NCBI GenBank assembly: GCA_003480725.1
Contig: QUJQ01000003.1
Span: forward strand, 431,082-495,081
Origin: Clostridiaceae bacterium AM27-36LB
GTDB taxonomy: Bacteria > Bacillota > Clostridia > Lachnospirales > Lachnospiraceae
Direction of reading: 5' to 3'
Length of the DNA stretch: 64,000 bases
Of the stretch, positions 26,016 to 33,934 are shown one piece after another. The notes under the pieces are model-generated. The model was not told where the DNA came from, did not search any database, and was given only the letters and a program-made list of their open reading frames with translations. Made by a program: the position numbers and the translations under genes. Each line of letters begins with the position of its first letter. Position 1 is the stretch's first letter.

Positions 26016-27297
26016 CAAATAATGACAGCTGCTCATAAGAGGGAACCTTCACCCCCGTAGGCAGCATCTCCTTTCCATCCATAATATTCCGTAAAATATA
26101 ATCTTCCTGAAGCTTTGTCGGGTACATCTGTCTGCCACCGCAGGTGATAAAGTAAATAGCCCGCTTCAGCACCACGCCCATCTTCTTTAATGCTGCATAA
26201 TCAAGACTTCCAAGTCTTCTTGCCTTCACGATACGGGACGCAGACTTATATCCGATTCCCGGCACTTTCAGAAGCGTCTCATAATCCGCCCTCATGACCT
26301 CCACCGGAAACTGCTCCAGATGCCGCAGCGCCCAGTCACACTTGGGATCTACAAACACATTGAAATCCGGCTTGTCTTCCGACAACAGATCCTCTGTACG
26401 GAATCCGTAATAGCGCAACAGCCAGTCTGCCTGATAAAGCCTGTGTTCCCGCAGAAGTGGCGGTCCCCCAGGCAGGGCTGGCAGGAGACTATCCTCATTT
26501 ACCCGAATAAAGGCTGAATAGAATACACGTTTCATCTCATATCGATCGTACATGTGCTGCGCTACCTTCATGATCTGATAATCACTTTCCCCGGTTGCAC
26601 CGATGATCATCTGCGTAGACTGTCCTGCTGGTACAAACTTCGGTGCATGACGGTACAGCGCAATCTCATGCTTATTAACCGTCCGCATGGTCTGTACCTG
26701 CCGGATCGGTGCCAGCATACCTGCACGCTTCTTCTGAGGTGCCAGTACTCTCAGCCCCTCCGCCGTGGGCAGCTCCAGATTCACACTCATACGATCTGCC
26801 AGATATCCCACCTTCTCGATCAGTTCCGGTGATGCTCCCGGAATGGCTTTCACATGAATATATCCCTGAAAATGATACTCGGTTCTCAGCTTATACAGGG
26901 TCTGATATAAGAGTTCCATGGTAATATCCGGGCTCTTGACCACACCGGAGCTCAAAAATAATCCTTCAATATAATTTCTCCGATAAAACTGTATCGTCAG
27001 CGTGCAGATCTCTTCCGGTGTAAAAGTTGTCCGCGGCACATCGTTGCTTCTCCGGTTGATGCAGTATTTGCAATCGTAGATGCATTCATTGGTCATCAAT
27101 ATTTTCAATAGAGAGATACATCTGCCATCTCCGGCAAAGGTATGGCAGATCCCTGCTTTCAGGCAGTTGCCGATCCCGGTACCATCATTGGATCTGTCTA
27201 CCCCGCTGGATGTGCAGGCCACATCATATTTTGCCGCATCTGCCAGGATTGCAAGCTTCTGCATCAGGTCCATGGGCTGTTCTATCTGGTAATTCAT
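25993..27297 (-). CDS. Putative DNA repair/modification radical SAM protein (TIGR03916 type)
   Basis: A 434-residue radical SAM enzyme. NECIYDCKYCINRRSND near residue 71 gives the CxxxCxxC cluster motif; GLFLSSGVVKSPD near 118 and later VNLELPTAEG and RAPK-like barrel motifs follow. Near 340-380, LLKVPGIGYKSASRIVKARRLG is a helix-hairpin-helix that binds DNA non-specifically. This domain order is that of the radical SAM protein always found with the DUF4130-type partner encoded next. GGAGG lies seven bases upstream of the ATG. The promoter carries two LexA-like boxes, which fits DNA damage induction. Confidence 0.88.
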   Translation of the reverse strand: MNYQIEQPMDLMQKLAILADAAKYDVACTSSGVDRSNDGTGIGNCLKAGICHTFAGDGRCISLLKILMTNECIYDCKYCINRRSNDVPRTTFTPEEICTLTIQFYRRNYIEGLFLSSGVVKSPDITMELLYQTLYKLRTEYHFQGYIHVKAIPGASPELIEKVGYLADRMSVNLELPTAEGLRVLAPQKKRAGMLAPIRQVQTMRTVNKHEIALYRHAPKFVPAGQSTQMIIGATGESDYQIMKVAQHMYDRYEMKRVFYSAFIRVNEDSLLPALPGGPPLLREHRLYQADWLLRYYGFRTEDLLSEDKPDFNVFVDPKCDWALRHLEQFPVEVMRADYETLLKVPGIGYKSASRIVKARRLGSLDYAALKKMGVVLKRAIYFITCGGRQMYPTKLQEDYILRNIMDGKEMLPTGVKVPSYEQLSLFDDPRFSV

Positions 27298-27327
27298 AGT
27301 TCGCCTCCAATTTTGTTGCTTTCAAGA

Positions 27328-27378
27328 AAAAGAACGTATGTTTGCTCTTATTGTAGCAAACATACGTTCTTTTGTAAA
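27328..27378 (-). promoter_or_regulatory. Promoter with two inverted LexA-like boxes
   Basis: Minus strand TTTACA (27373-27378), 17 bp, TACAAT (27350-27355). Within and just after it lies a perfect 19-bp inverted repeat (27328-27346 and 27355-27373). Each arm holds AGAACGTATGTTTG, matching 12 of 14 positions of the Gram-positive LexA consensus CGAACRNRYGTTYC. One box falls in the -35/-10 spacer and the other near the transcription start. The same palindrome, ending in CTTTTTCTTG, could also terminate the upstream PfkB kinase transcript. Confidence 0.6.
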
Positions 27379-27405
27379 GTATCATCTATCAAGATCCAGT
27401 ATTTT

Positions 27406-28392
27406 CTAATTCATTACTTTCTCTGCCAGTTCCTGTGCTCCGCGTTCTTTCATCAATTTACATACCCGATCCAGTGTTGGCAGAGACGGCATGGCTCCCA
27501 TGCCGGATACGGTGATCGCCGCCGTATAAGCTGCCATCTGAAGTGCCTCTTTCTCCGAAAGACCACCTGCAATCCCGGTACAGAATGCACCCACAAAGGA
27601 ATCTCCTGCTGCTGTGGGATCTTTTACCTCCGTCATATGCACACAGGGAATCTGAATCCAATCCCTCTCGTCGCACAGAACTGCACCATTGCTTCCCAAT
27701 GTGATCATAAGTTTTTTGATTCCTCTGGAACACAGATTCTGAACTACCGCAGCCAGATCCTTCTGATCCACGCCATGTTCGTCTGCTTTCAGTGAAAGTC
27801 CGCTCAACAATGCCGCCTCATGTTCATTAGGGGACACATACGTCAGGCAGGATAACAGCTCATCACTGAGCGCTGCGACCGGAGCAGGATTCAACATCAC
27901 CGGTACGCCTGCCTCATGGGCGATCCTGGCTGCCGTCGTGATGGTATCCATCCGAAGTTCCAGCTGAAGCATCAGAAGATCATACTCCCTGATCTTTTCT
28001 TTCAGCCATTCCAGGTCTTCCGGCATCAGATCATAGTTGGATCCCGGGACCACAAGAATCCGGTTCTGAACACCAGTCTCTTTTACTTCCAGCTGAATAT
28101 GCCCAACACCACTGGAACTCTTCTCACTGATCCTCACATGAGATACATCCACCCCGGCATCCTTCAGCGCCTGACACATCTCCTGTCCAAATGCATCGGC
28201 TCCTACACAACCAACCATCGTCACATCTGAGCCCAGACGCGCACACTGCAATGCCTGATTGGCACCTTTTCCTCCCGGTGCGGTCTGAAAGGACGTTCCG
28301 ATCACAGTCTCTCCCAAATTTGGTACCCGGGGTGCCGAAGCGATCAGATCCATCATAAAACTTCCTACTACCAGAATCTTTGCTTTTTTCAT
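27406..28392 (-). CDS. PfkB-family carbohydrate kinase, ribokinase-like
   Basis: A 328-residue PfkB kinase. GSFMMDLIASAPRVPNLGET near residue 11, PGGKGANQALQCARLG near 39 and the C-terminal KDPTAAGDSFVGAF near 245, with catalytic Asp, follow ribokinase closely; NGAVLC and TLGS near 215 bind ATP. On family grounds it phosphorylates ribose or a similar sugar. Its ATG overlaps the stop of the phosphonopyruvate decarboxylase gene by 4 bp and has only a weak ribosome binding site, so it is translated by coupling with a phosphonate gene. No ribose transporter or rbs regulator is near, so its substrate here is uncertain. Confidence 0.82.
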   Translation of the reverse strand: MKKAKILVVGSFMMDLIASAPRVPNLGETVIGTSFQTAPGGKGANQALQCARLGSDVTMVGCVGADAFGQEMCQALKDAGVDVSHVRISEKSSSGVGHIQLEVKETGVQNRILVVPGSNYDLMPEDLEWLKEKIREYDLLMLQLELRMDTITTAARIAHEAGVPVMLNPAPVAALSDELLSCLTYVSPNEHEAALLSGLSLKADEHGVDQKDLAAVVQNLCSRGIKKLMITLGSNGAVLCDERDWIQIPCVHMTEVKDPTAAGDSFVGAFCTGIAGGLSEKEALQMAAYTAAITVSGMGAMPSLPTLDRVCKLMKERGAQELAEKVMN

Positions 28393-29510
28393 CGTGTCTT
28401 CAGATACTCCATAAAATTCACTTTATTTTCCATAGCTGTTGTGGTTGGACGCCCCAGATCCTCTCTGGCTCCGATGGCACATTTTACTTCGATCAGACTC
28501 AGTGCATTTCGCTTTTTAGCCGCTTTCAGTTCCCGGTCAAGGTCATCAAAATTATCAACACTCACGGCATAAGGATAACCGCATGCCTCAGCAACAGCCG
28601 GAATATTCATATCTGCTGCTACAGTAGGCATACCGCCTACTGTCTCATGGGCTCCATTGTTGATCACCACATGCACCAGATTTTCCGGATGATTTGCTCC
28701 CAGAACAGCCATAGAACCCATATGCATGAGCACTGCTCCATCTCCGTCAATACACCAGATCTTCATCTCCGGCTTCTGGGATGCGATTCCCAGTGCGATG
28801 GATGAACTGTGTCCCATGGAACCAACGGTCAGGAAATCATATTTATGACTCTTTCCGGCGGCTGTCCGAAGCTCGAACAGCTCACGGCTGGCTTTACCTG
28901 TCGTGGACACGATGGGATCCTCGCCGGATACTTCCACAATATGACGGATGATCTCTTCTCTGGACATGGTATGATCATTTTTATAAACTACTTTTTCGTC
29001 ATAGGAAAGAGCGCCTTTTCGGATCACAAATGCCACATCTTTTCCTGCTTCCAGCACTTCCCGGAACTGCTTCATGGTATCTGCCAGTTCTTCTTCTGTG
29101 GTATCTTTTCCCACTACAAATGTGCGGATATCCATGTCCTCCAGAAGCTTCACGGTCACTTCACCCTGGTAAATATGCTGGGGTTCATCATGGATGCCAG
29201 GTTCTCCTCTCCATCCGACCACAAAGATCACAGGTATTCCGTAAACCTTGTCGTTCAGAAGTGATGCCGCCGGATTGATGATATTTCCCTCACCGGAATT
29301 CTGCATATAGACCACCGGCACTTTCCCTGTTGCCAGATGATAACCTGCCGCCAGTGCCGCACAGTTTCCTTCATTGGCTCCGATCACATGATGCTTCGGA
29401 TCAATGCCGTAGGTATTCATCAGATAATTGCACAATGCTTTCAACTGAGAATCCGGGACTCCCGTATAAAAATCAGATCCAAGGATCTGTACAAATGATT
29501 CAACTTTCAT
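28389..29510 (-). CDS. aepY: Phosphonopyruvate decarboxylase
   Basis: A 373-residue TPP enzyme that converts phosphonopyruvate to phosphonoacetaldehyde, the step that pulls the unfavourable PEP mutase reaction forward. FYTGVPDSQLK near residue 14, ANEGNCAALAAGYHLATG near 45 and QNSGEGNIINPAASL near 70 belong to the pyrimidine-binding half; the TPP motif GDGAVLMHMGSMAVLG near 253 and NNGAHETVGGMPT near 285 to the pyrophosphate half. AAGGAG is present but about 14 bases from the ATG. It follows the reductase gene after 122 bp and overlaps the kinase gene. Confidence 0.92.
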   Translation of the reverse strand: MKVESFVQILGSDFYTGVPDSQLKALCNYLMNTYGIDPKHHVIGANEGNCAALAAGYHLATGKVPVVYMQNSGEGNIINPAASLLNDKVYGIPVIFVVGWRGEPGIHDEPQHIYQGEVTVKLLEDMDIRTFVVGKDTTEEELADTMKQFREVLEAGKDVAFVIRKGALSYDEKVVYKNDHTMSREEIIRHIVEVSGEDPIVSTTGKASRELFELRTAAGKSHKYDFLTVGSMGHSSSIALGIASQKPEMKIWCIDGDGAVLMHMGSMAVLGANHPENLVHVVINNGAHETVGGMPTVAADMNIPAVAEACGYPYAVSVDNFDDLDRELKAAKKRNALSLIEVKCAIGAREDLGRPTTTAMENKVNFMEYLKTR

Positions 29511-29592
29511 CGTTGCTGGTTCTTCTCCTTCTATTTCCTAATGCCAGGCACACTCTCACAGATTTTTTCCATGTATGTGCCACTGCATACCT

Positions 29593-29664
29593 GTTACTAC
29601 ATCTACTGTAGTATCTATCGATACCGATGTTACTACATCTGCTGCAGTATCTGCCGGTACAGAC
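29593..29664. repeat. Imperfect tandem duplication (36-bp unit) of the reductase gene end
   Basis: Copies 29593-29628 and 29629-29664 share GTTACTACATCT, an (A/G)CTG core and AGTATCT. The second copy contains the last codons and TAG of the phosphonoacetaldehyde reductase gene, and the first lies just past the stop. Each copy can form a small hairpin with TACTAC and GTAGTA. The rest of the gap to the decarboxylase gene has no other feature. Confidence 0.7.
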
Positions 29665-30754
29665 TTTCCAGCGTCTCTTCGGTAAGCTGCACCGGATTAT
29701 TTTTCAGTCTCACCGGATTGACCGAATGTGTCAGAAGATCAAGCTGTCCTGCATTCTGAAGAGTGGGTCTTTCCAGATCAAGAGCTGCAAACCAGTTCTG
29801 ATATTTCTCAATGGATGCTTCCACACTGTCACATCCGCAGACTTTCGCCAGTTCCTCAAACATAGTCTTCAGATAAGCTTCTCCGCGCGGATCAATGCAG
29901 TTCTCCGTATGAGCTGCCATATAGGGCCACAGGCTGTCCACAACCAGGGCTACTGCATGTCCATGAGATAAACCATAGAGAGTCGTAATCTTGTATGCCA
30001 TTGCATGACCGGCAGTGGTCTGGGTCACATTGATGGCTTTACCTGCAATATTGGCCGCCCGCAGCATCTGTGCATTGCCGTCCTTTTCATTGGCAAGATA
30101 GCTGTCTGCGTATTTTAATACCAGCCGGATAGCTTCTGCAGCATCCTCCCGGCTGTCTTCTGTAGAATTCACAGACCAGAATGACTCTGCCGCATGACAG
30201 AACGCATCCAGCATGGTGGCTTTCCGCTGGTACACAGGAAGACTCTCTAAGAGTTCCGGCTCCATCAGTACCCAGCCCGGCACACAGCTTGGATGTGCCA
30301 CGGACTGCTTATTTCCCTGATAGTAGATCACTGCAAAACGGGTTGCCTCGCTTCCGGTTCCGGCCGTAGTCGGAATCGCCAGCAATGGCAATGCATTTTC
30401 CACGATCTCCTGCTCCAGACAATTCTTTGACAGATCCATCTCAGAAAAAAGTTTGATACACTTTGCCACATCCATGGCACTGCCGCCGCCTGCAGCGATG
30501 ATAAAGTCACAGTGATGCGCACGAAGTGCTTCAATACCAGCCACCACAGACTCATATTTCGGATTGGGCTGAAAATCTGAGAACTCTGTACAGCCCACAC
30601 CTGCATTCTTCATCAGCTCCTGAAGCCTTCCGTACAGCTTCTGTTTTCTGAAAGAAGCTCCCAGCACAAATAATACCTGACGAGTGCAGTGCTGCTCAAA
30701 TACTTCTTTTAGCTGTATCTCCATGGTCGTTGCATCAATAATTGTCTGCTCCAT
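29633..30754 (-). CDS. Iron-containing alcohol dehydrogenase, phosphonoacetaldehyde reductase
   Basis: A 373-residue group III alcohol dehydrogenase. AAGGGSAMDVAKCIKLF near residue 88 binds NAD(P)H; PTTAGTGSEATRFAVI near 130 and the metal ligands in DAFCHAAESFWS near 188 and GLSHGHAVALVVD near 262 are present. Set between PEP mutase and phosphonopyruvate decarboxylase, it most likely reduces phosphonoacetaldehyde to 2-hydroxyethylphosphonate (PhpC-like). The frame continues upstream, but GGAGGA seven bases before the ATG at 30754, 1 bp after the previous stop, fixes the start. No aminotransferase is present, so aminoethylphosphonate is not the expected product. Confidence 0.87.
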   Translation of the reverse strand: MEQTIIDATTMEIQLKEVFEQHCTRQVLFVLGASFRKQKLYGRLQELMKNAGVGCTEFSDFQPNPKYESVVAGIEALRAHHCDFIIAAGGGSAMDVAKCIKLFSEMDLSKNCLEQEIVENALPLLAIPTTAGTGSEATRFAVIYYQGNKQSVAHPSCVPGWVLMEPELLESLPVYQRKATMLDAFCHAAESFWSVNSTEDSREDAAEAIRLVLKYADSYLANEKDGNAQMLRAANIAGKAINVTQTTAGHAMAYKITTLYGLSHGHAVALVVDSLWPYMAAHTENCIDPRGEAYLKTMFEELAKVCGCDSVEASIEKYQNWFAALDLERPTLQNAGQLDLLTHSVNPVRLKNNPVQLTEETLESLYRQILQQM

Positions 30755-30755
30755 A

Positions 30756-32768
30756 TCACTCTTCCTCCGGAATGAGATTGATGATTTCCTTGAACGGCAT
30801 ACACATGGCATCGCACTCCTTCGCACGGTGATGCTCCAGAATCGTTCTGGCCGCATTCTGCATAGCAGGAAAACCGGTTCTGGTCAGCTGATTTGCATAA
30901 ATCACAAGATTCACGCCCCTGGCCTTGAATTCTTCCTCTGTTACCTGATTAAAGGAAGTCGGAACCACCACTAATGGTGTCACAGAATCCTGCGCACGGA
31001 ACTTCTCTACAAACTCAAAGATCTCATCTGGTTCAGGTCGCCTGCTGTGGATCATGATGCCATCTGCACCTGCCTTGACAAATGCGAATGCTCTCTCAAG
31101 CGCATCGTCCATTCCGCGCTCCAGGATCAGGCTCTCGATCCTGGCAATGATCATGAACTCTTTGGTCTTCTGTGCACGTTTTCCGGCAGCGATCTTCTCT
31201 GAAAAATGCTCAATAGAATCCTGGGTCTGCACAACCTCTGTTCCGAACAGCGAATTTTTCTTAAGTCCGGTCTTATCCTCAATGATCACTGCAGATACAC
31301 CCATACGCTCCAGAGAACGGACCGTATATACAAAATGCTCGGTCATTCCGCCAGTATCTCCGTCAAATACGATCGGTTTGGTCGTTACTTCCATAATATC
31401 ATCGATGGTACGGAAGCGGGAAGTCATGTCTACCAGCTCGATATCCGGCTTTCCTTTTGCGGTGGAATCACACAGAGAGCTGACCCACATGGCATCAAAC
31501 TGTCTTGCCTCTCCATTCTGGTAGACAACGGTATTTTCCACGATCAGACCAGTCAGACCGCTATGTGCCTCCATGGCTGTGATCGTGCCTTTCATCTCAA
31601 TGGCTTTGCGGAGCCTTCCACGGCGCATATCCGGCAGAGACAGATCTGCTCTTGCCCGGCGCTCCAGACTCTTGTATTTCTCATCGCTGGAGTATGGGAA
31701 CTCCACCAGCTTTCCGCCATACTCAGCCAGTACTGCCAGCACTTCTTCTCTCACCGGCTTCTGGAATCCAGTCACCCAGTCATCTCCATGAACCACAAAA
31801 TCTGGTCTTATTTTCTCCAGATTTTCCTTATAGCTCAGGGTCTTCTGCTCTACCACACGACTCACGCCACGAATATTTTCAAACAATGCCTTTCGCTCCG
31901 CAAAAGGCAAAAGCGGATATCGTTTATAGCTGATCACCGCTTCATCAGACAGCACACCGATGATCAGACGTCCCAGGCGGGCTGCTTTCCGGATAATGGA
32001 AATGTGACCGCTGTGCAGCATATCTGCGGAAAAGCTCATATAGACTGTGCGGTTCTCCACTTCTGCCAGCTTCTCAGATACTACTTTCAAATCCTCAGGA
32101 TTGTCGATCTCTGCACAAAGCTGATCTTTCACATCCAACGGACGGATCACGCATTTGTCAGAAACTTCGTTCAATGCATTTTCTGCATAACATTTCACCT
32201 GATCCGCCTCACAAAATGCCACGATCCGGTCAAGCCAGATCTTCCAGTCCTCTTTCTTCAGATGATAAAGGGGTTGTGCAGCCAAGGCATCCTCAAAAAA
32301 TTCAATGCCTACTTTTTCAATCTGATTATCATGAACCACTGCTTTAAAATCCTTCTCAGGAAGCGGAAGTGTGGTGCTGACCGTCATACAGCTCTCTTTA
32401 CTTTCAATCACCTGATCCAGAACCATATTTTCAAACACCAGATCCCCATGCATCAGCAGAATGTCATCCTCTGCCAGTGCTTCCCTTGCACAGTAGATGG
32501 AATAGATATAATTGGTCTTATCATAGACCGGATTTTTCACAAAAGTGTAAGTAAGCGGCAGATCCAGGCTCTTACAGTACTCTGTCAGTACCTGATCATG
32601 CCGTCCGGTGGTCATGACCACTTCTTCGATCCCCTGATCAGCAATCTGGCTGATCTGACGACTTAAAATGGTCTCCCTGCCGGAGATCTCAGTCATGCAT
32701 TTGGGATGTTCAGAAGTCAGAACTCCCATGCGGGAACCCATTCCGGAATTTAATATCAAAGCTTTCAT
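30756..32768 (-). CDS. Three-domain protein: nucleotidyltransferase, cytidylyltransferase, PEP mutase
   Basis: About 670 residues. Domain 1 (1-230) is a LicC/PntC-like NTP transferase: ALILNSGMGSRMG, HPKCM near 22, LMHGDLVF near 106, AEIDNPEDL near 218. Domain 2 (240-375) is a TagD/ECT-like cytidylyltransferase with the HSGH motif near 252 and VVHGDDW. Domain 3 (about 380-670) is PEP mutase: MWVSSLCDSTAKGKPD, FDGDTGG, and the diagnostic EDKTGLKKNS loop near 485. PEP mutase makes phosphonopyruvate, so this is the first enzyme of a phosphonate pathway; the nucleotidyltransferases suggest CMP activation of the product for transfer to a glycan or lipid. AGGAGG precedes the ATG at 32768. First gene of the unit. 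Confidence 0.9.
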   Translation of the reverse strand: MKALILNSGMGSRMGVLTSEHPKCMTEISGRETILSRQISQIADQGIEEVVMTTGRHDQVLTEYCKSLDLPLTYTFVKNPVYDKTNYIYSIYCAREALAEDDILLMHGDLVFENMVLDQVIESKESCMTVSTTLPLPEKDFKAVVHDNQIEKVGIEFFEDALAAQPLYHLKKEDWKIWLDRIVAFCEADQVKCYAENALNEVSDKCVIRPLDVKDQLCAEIDNPEDLKVVSEKLAEVENRTVYMSFSADMLHSGHISIIRKAARLGRLIIGVLSDEAVISYKRYPLLPFAERKALFENIRGVSRVVEQKTLSYKENLEKIRPDFVVHGDDWVTGFQKPVREEVLAVLAEYGGKLVEFPYSSDEKYKSLERRARADLSLPDMRRGRLRKAIEMKGTITAMEAHSGLTGLIVENTVVYQNGEARQFDAMWVSSLCDSTAKGKPDIELVDMTSRFRTIDDIMEVTTKPIVFDGDTGGMTEHFVYTVRSLERMGVSAVIIEDKTGLKKNSLFGTEVVQTQDSIEHFSEKIAAGKRAQKTKEFMIIARIESLILERGMDDALERAFAFVKAGADGIMIHSRRPEPDEIFEFVEKFRAQDSVTPLVVVPTSFNQVTEEEFKARGVNLVIYANQLTRTGFPAMQNAARTILEHHRAKECDAMCMPFKEIINLIPEEE

Positions 32769-32818
32769 GGATAAAAATCCTCCTGATTCTTTCAAAATTC
32801 GCTTATAATCCAAGTTTT

Positions 32819-32847
32819 ATTTTACCATTGTGTATGAGAGTTGTCGA
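32819..32847 (-). promoter_or_regulatory. Promoter of the phosphonate unit
   Basis: Minus strand TCGACA, 17 bp, TAAAAT, five of six matches in each box, with a leader of about 43 nt before the three-domain gene. Confidence 0.65.
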
Positions 32848-32910
32848 GATGGAGTTTTTATGCTGTTTGCTTGTGAAGCTTTCACCAGTTGTAAATTTTT
32901 ATAAAGCCCC

Positions 32911-32939
32911 TTGCAACGCAAAGCTAATGCAGATACAAT
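32911..32939 (+). promoter_or_regulatory. Promoter of the ydcF-like gene
   Basis: Plus strand TTGCAA, 17 bp, TACAAT. It is divergent from the phosphonate promoter. AAGGAG follows at once, placed 8 bases before a TTG codon at 32954 whose frame is not that of the YdcF-like protein. Confidence 0.65.
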
Positions 32940-33035
32940 AAAGGAGAAATCTATTGAAAACATTAAATGAATTAACTTTGCTTGACAAATCATCTGCACT
33001 GCCAGAATCAATTTCAAACCAGAAGGGAGAGTCTC

Positions 33036-33770
33036 TTGCATATCATATGTTTTACCGCAGGCATTGTCTGCGCCCTGTATTTTATCATTTTACTGATATA
33101 CAGCGGATTTACCTCCGCTTTTTATCTGGTATGGCCTGCCATGGCAGTCTGTTTTCTGCTGCTTGGCTGGTTATTCCATATTCACTTTTTTGCACAGCTT
33201 CCGCCAAGCGTCCGGGGAATTCTGCTTGCTTTTGTCGCAATAGGCATTTTGGTCTTTGTCGGCGTGGAAGGTATGATTCTTCGTGCCGCCACTTTGGATC
33301 CTGCTTCTGGTCTTGATTATGTCATCGTCCTTGGCGCCCACGTGCGTTCCACCGGTCCAAGCCGGGCTCTGGCTCTCCGGCTGGATGCAGCCCTTGATTA
33401 TGCTGCTGATAACCCGGATACCATCTTCATCGTTTCCGGCGGACAAGGCTCCAATGAACCTTGCACCGAAGCAGATGCCATGAAGACCTATCTGGAAACC
33501 CACGGCCTTTCCTCCGACCGAATCCTGACAGAAGACCAGTCCACCAACACCCGGGAAAACCTGATCTTCTCCGCGGAACTCATCCCGGAGGGCGCAACTG
33601 TCGGTATCATCACCAATGGATTCCATGTCTGCCGCTCCCTTCACCTGGCAGATGCTCTTGGCTACGAGCATGCTTATGGCATCCCCGCAAAAGGAGACCT
33701 GATCACCCAGCCAGCCAATCTCTTTCGTGAATTCTTCGCAGTGATAAAAGATTATGTGCTGGTGCGGTAA
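33036..33770 (+). CDS. YdcF/SanA-family (DUF218) membrane protein
   Basis: About 244 residues. Three N-terminal membrane helices (about 5-25, 30-48 and 60-80) precede the DUF218 domain: DYVIVLGAHVRSTGPSRALALRLDAAL near 100, FIVSGGQGSNEPCTEADAMKTYL near 130, ILTEDQSTNTRENLIFS near 160, then TNGFHVCRS near 193. The domain faces outside and its members are linked to envelope integrity, without a settled reaction. I place the start at TTG 33036, where AAGGGAG lies six bases upstream and the hydrophobic region begins. A longer frame reaches TTG 32982 but lacks a ribosome binding site. Confidence 0.8.
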   Translation: MHIICFTAGIVCALYFIILLIYSGFTSAFYLVWPAMAVCFLLLGWLFHIHFFAQLPPSVRGILLAFVAIGILVFVGVEGMILRAATLDPASGLDYVIVLGAHVRSTGPSRALALRLDAALDYAADNPDTIFIVSGGQGSNEPCTEADAMKTYLETHGLSSDRILTEDQSTNTRENLIFSAELIPEGATVGIITNGFHVCRSLHLADALGYEHAYGIPAKGDLITQPANLFREFFAVIKDYVLVR

Positions 33771-33784
33771 GCAATGGTTACGCT

Positions 33785-33892
33785 GTATGTAGTGTATCGT
33801 ACAAAGAAGGAGTCCGTGTCTGACTGAGATAGACATTTCAATGTCTAAGCTCAGACGGACACGGGCTCCTTTTTGTACGATACACTACATAC
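33785..33892. terminator. Very long symmetric palindrome between convergent genes
   Basis: The arms 33785-33836 and 33841-33892 pair over 52 bp with few mismatches around the tetraloop TTCA. The stem contains AAGGAGTCCGTGTC opposite GACACGGGCTCCTTTTT. It lies between the ydcF-like gene and the convergent mrp gene and can terminate both transcripts. Confidence 0.7.
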
Positions 33893-33934
33893 GAGGTTCA
33901 CACTCAATGCTGCTTTCCGTATGTTATATAATCT

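Noticed and set aside
31206..32666. A 486-codon open frame on the plus strand opposite the three-domain phosphonate protein
   Set aside because: It is antisense to clearly conserved motifs, rich in Cys, His and Ile from reversed codons, and has no family motif or ribosome binding site. It is a codon-bias artefact.
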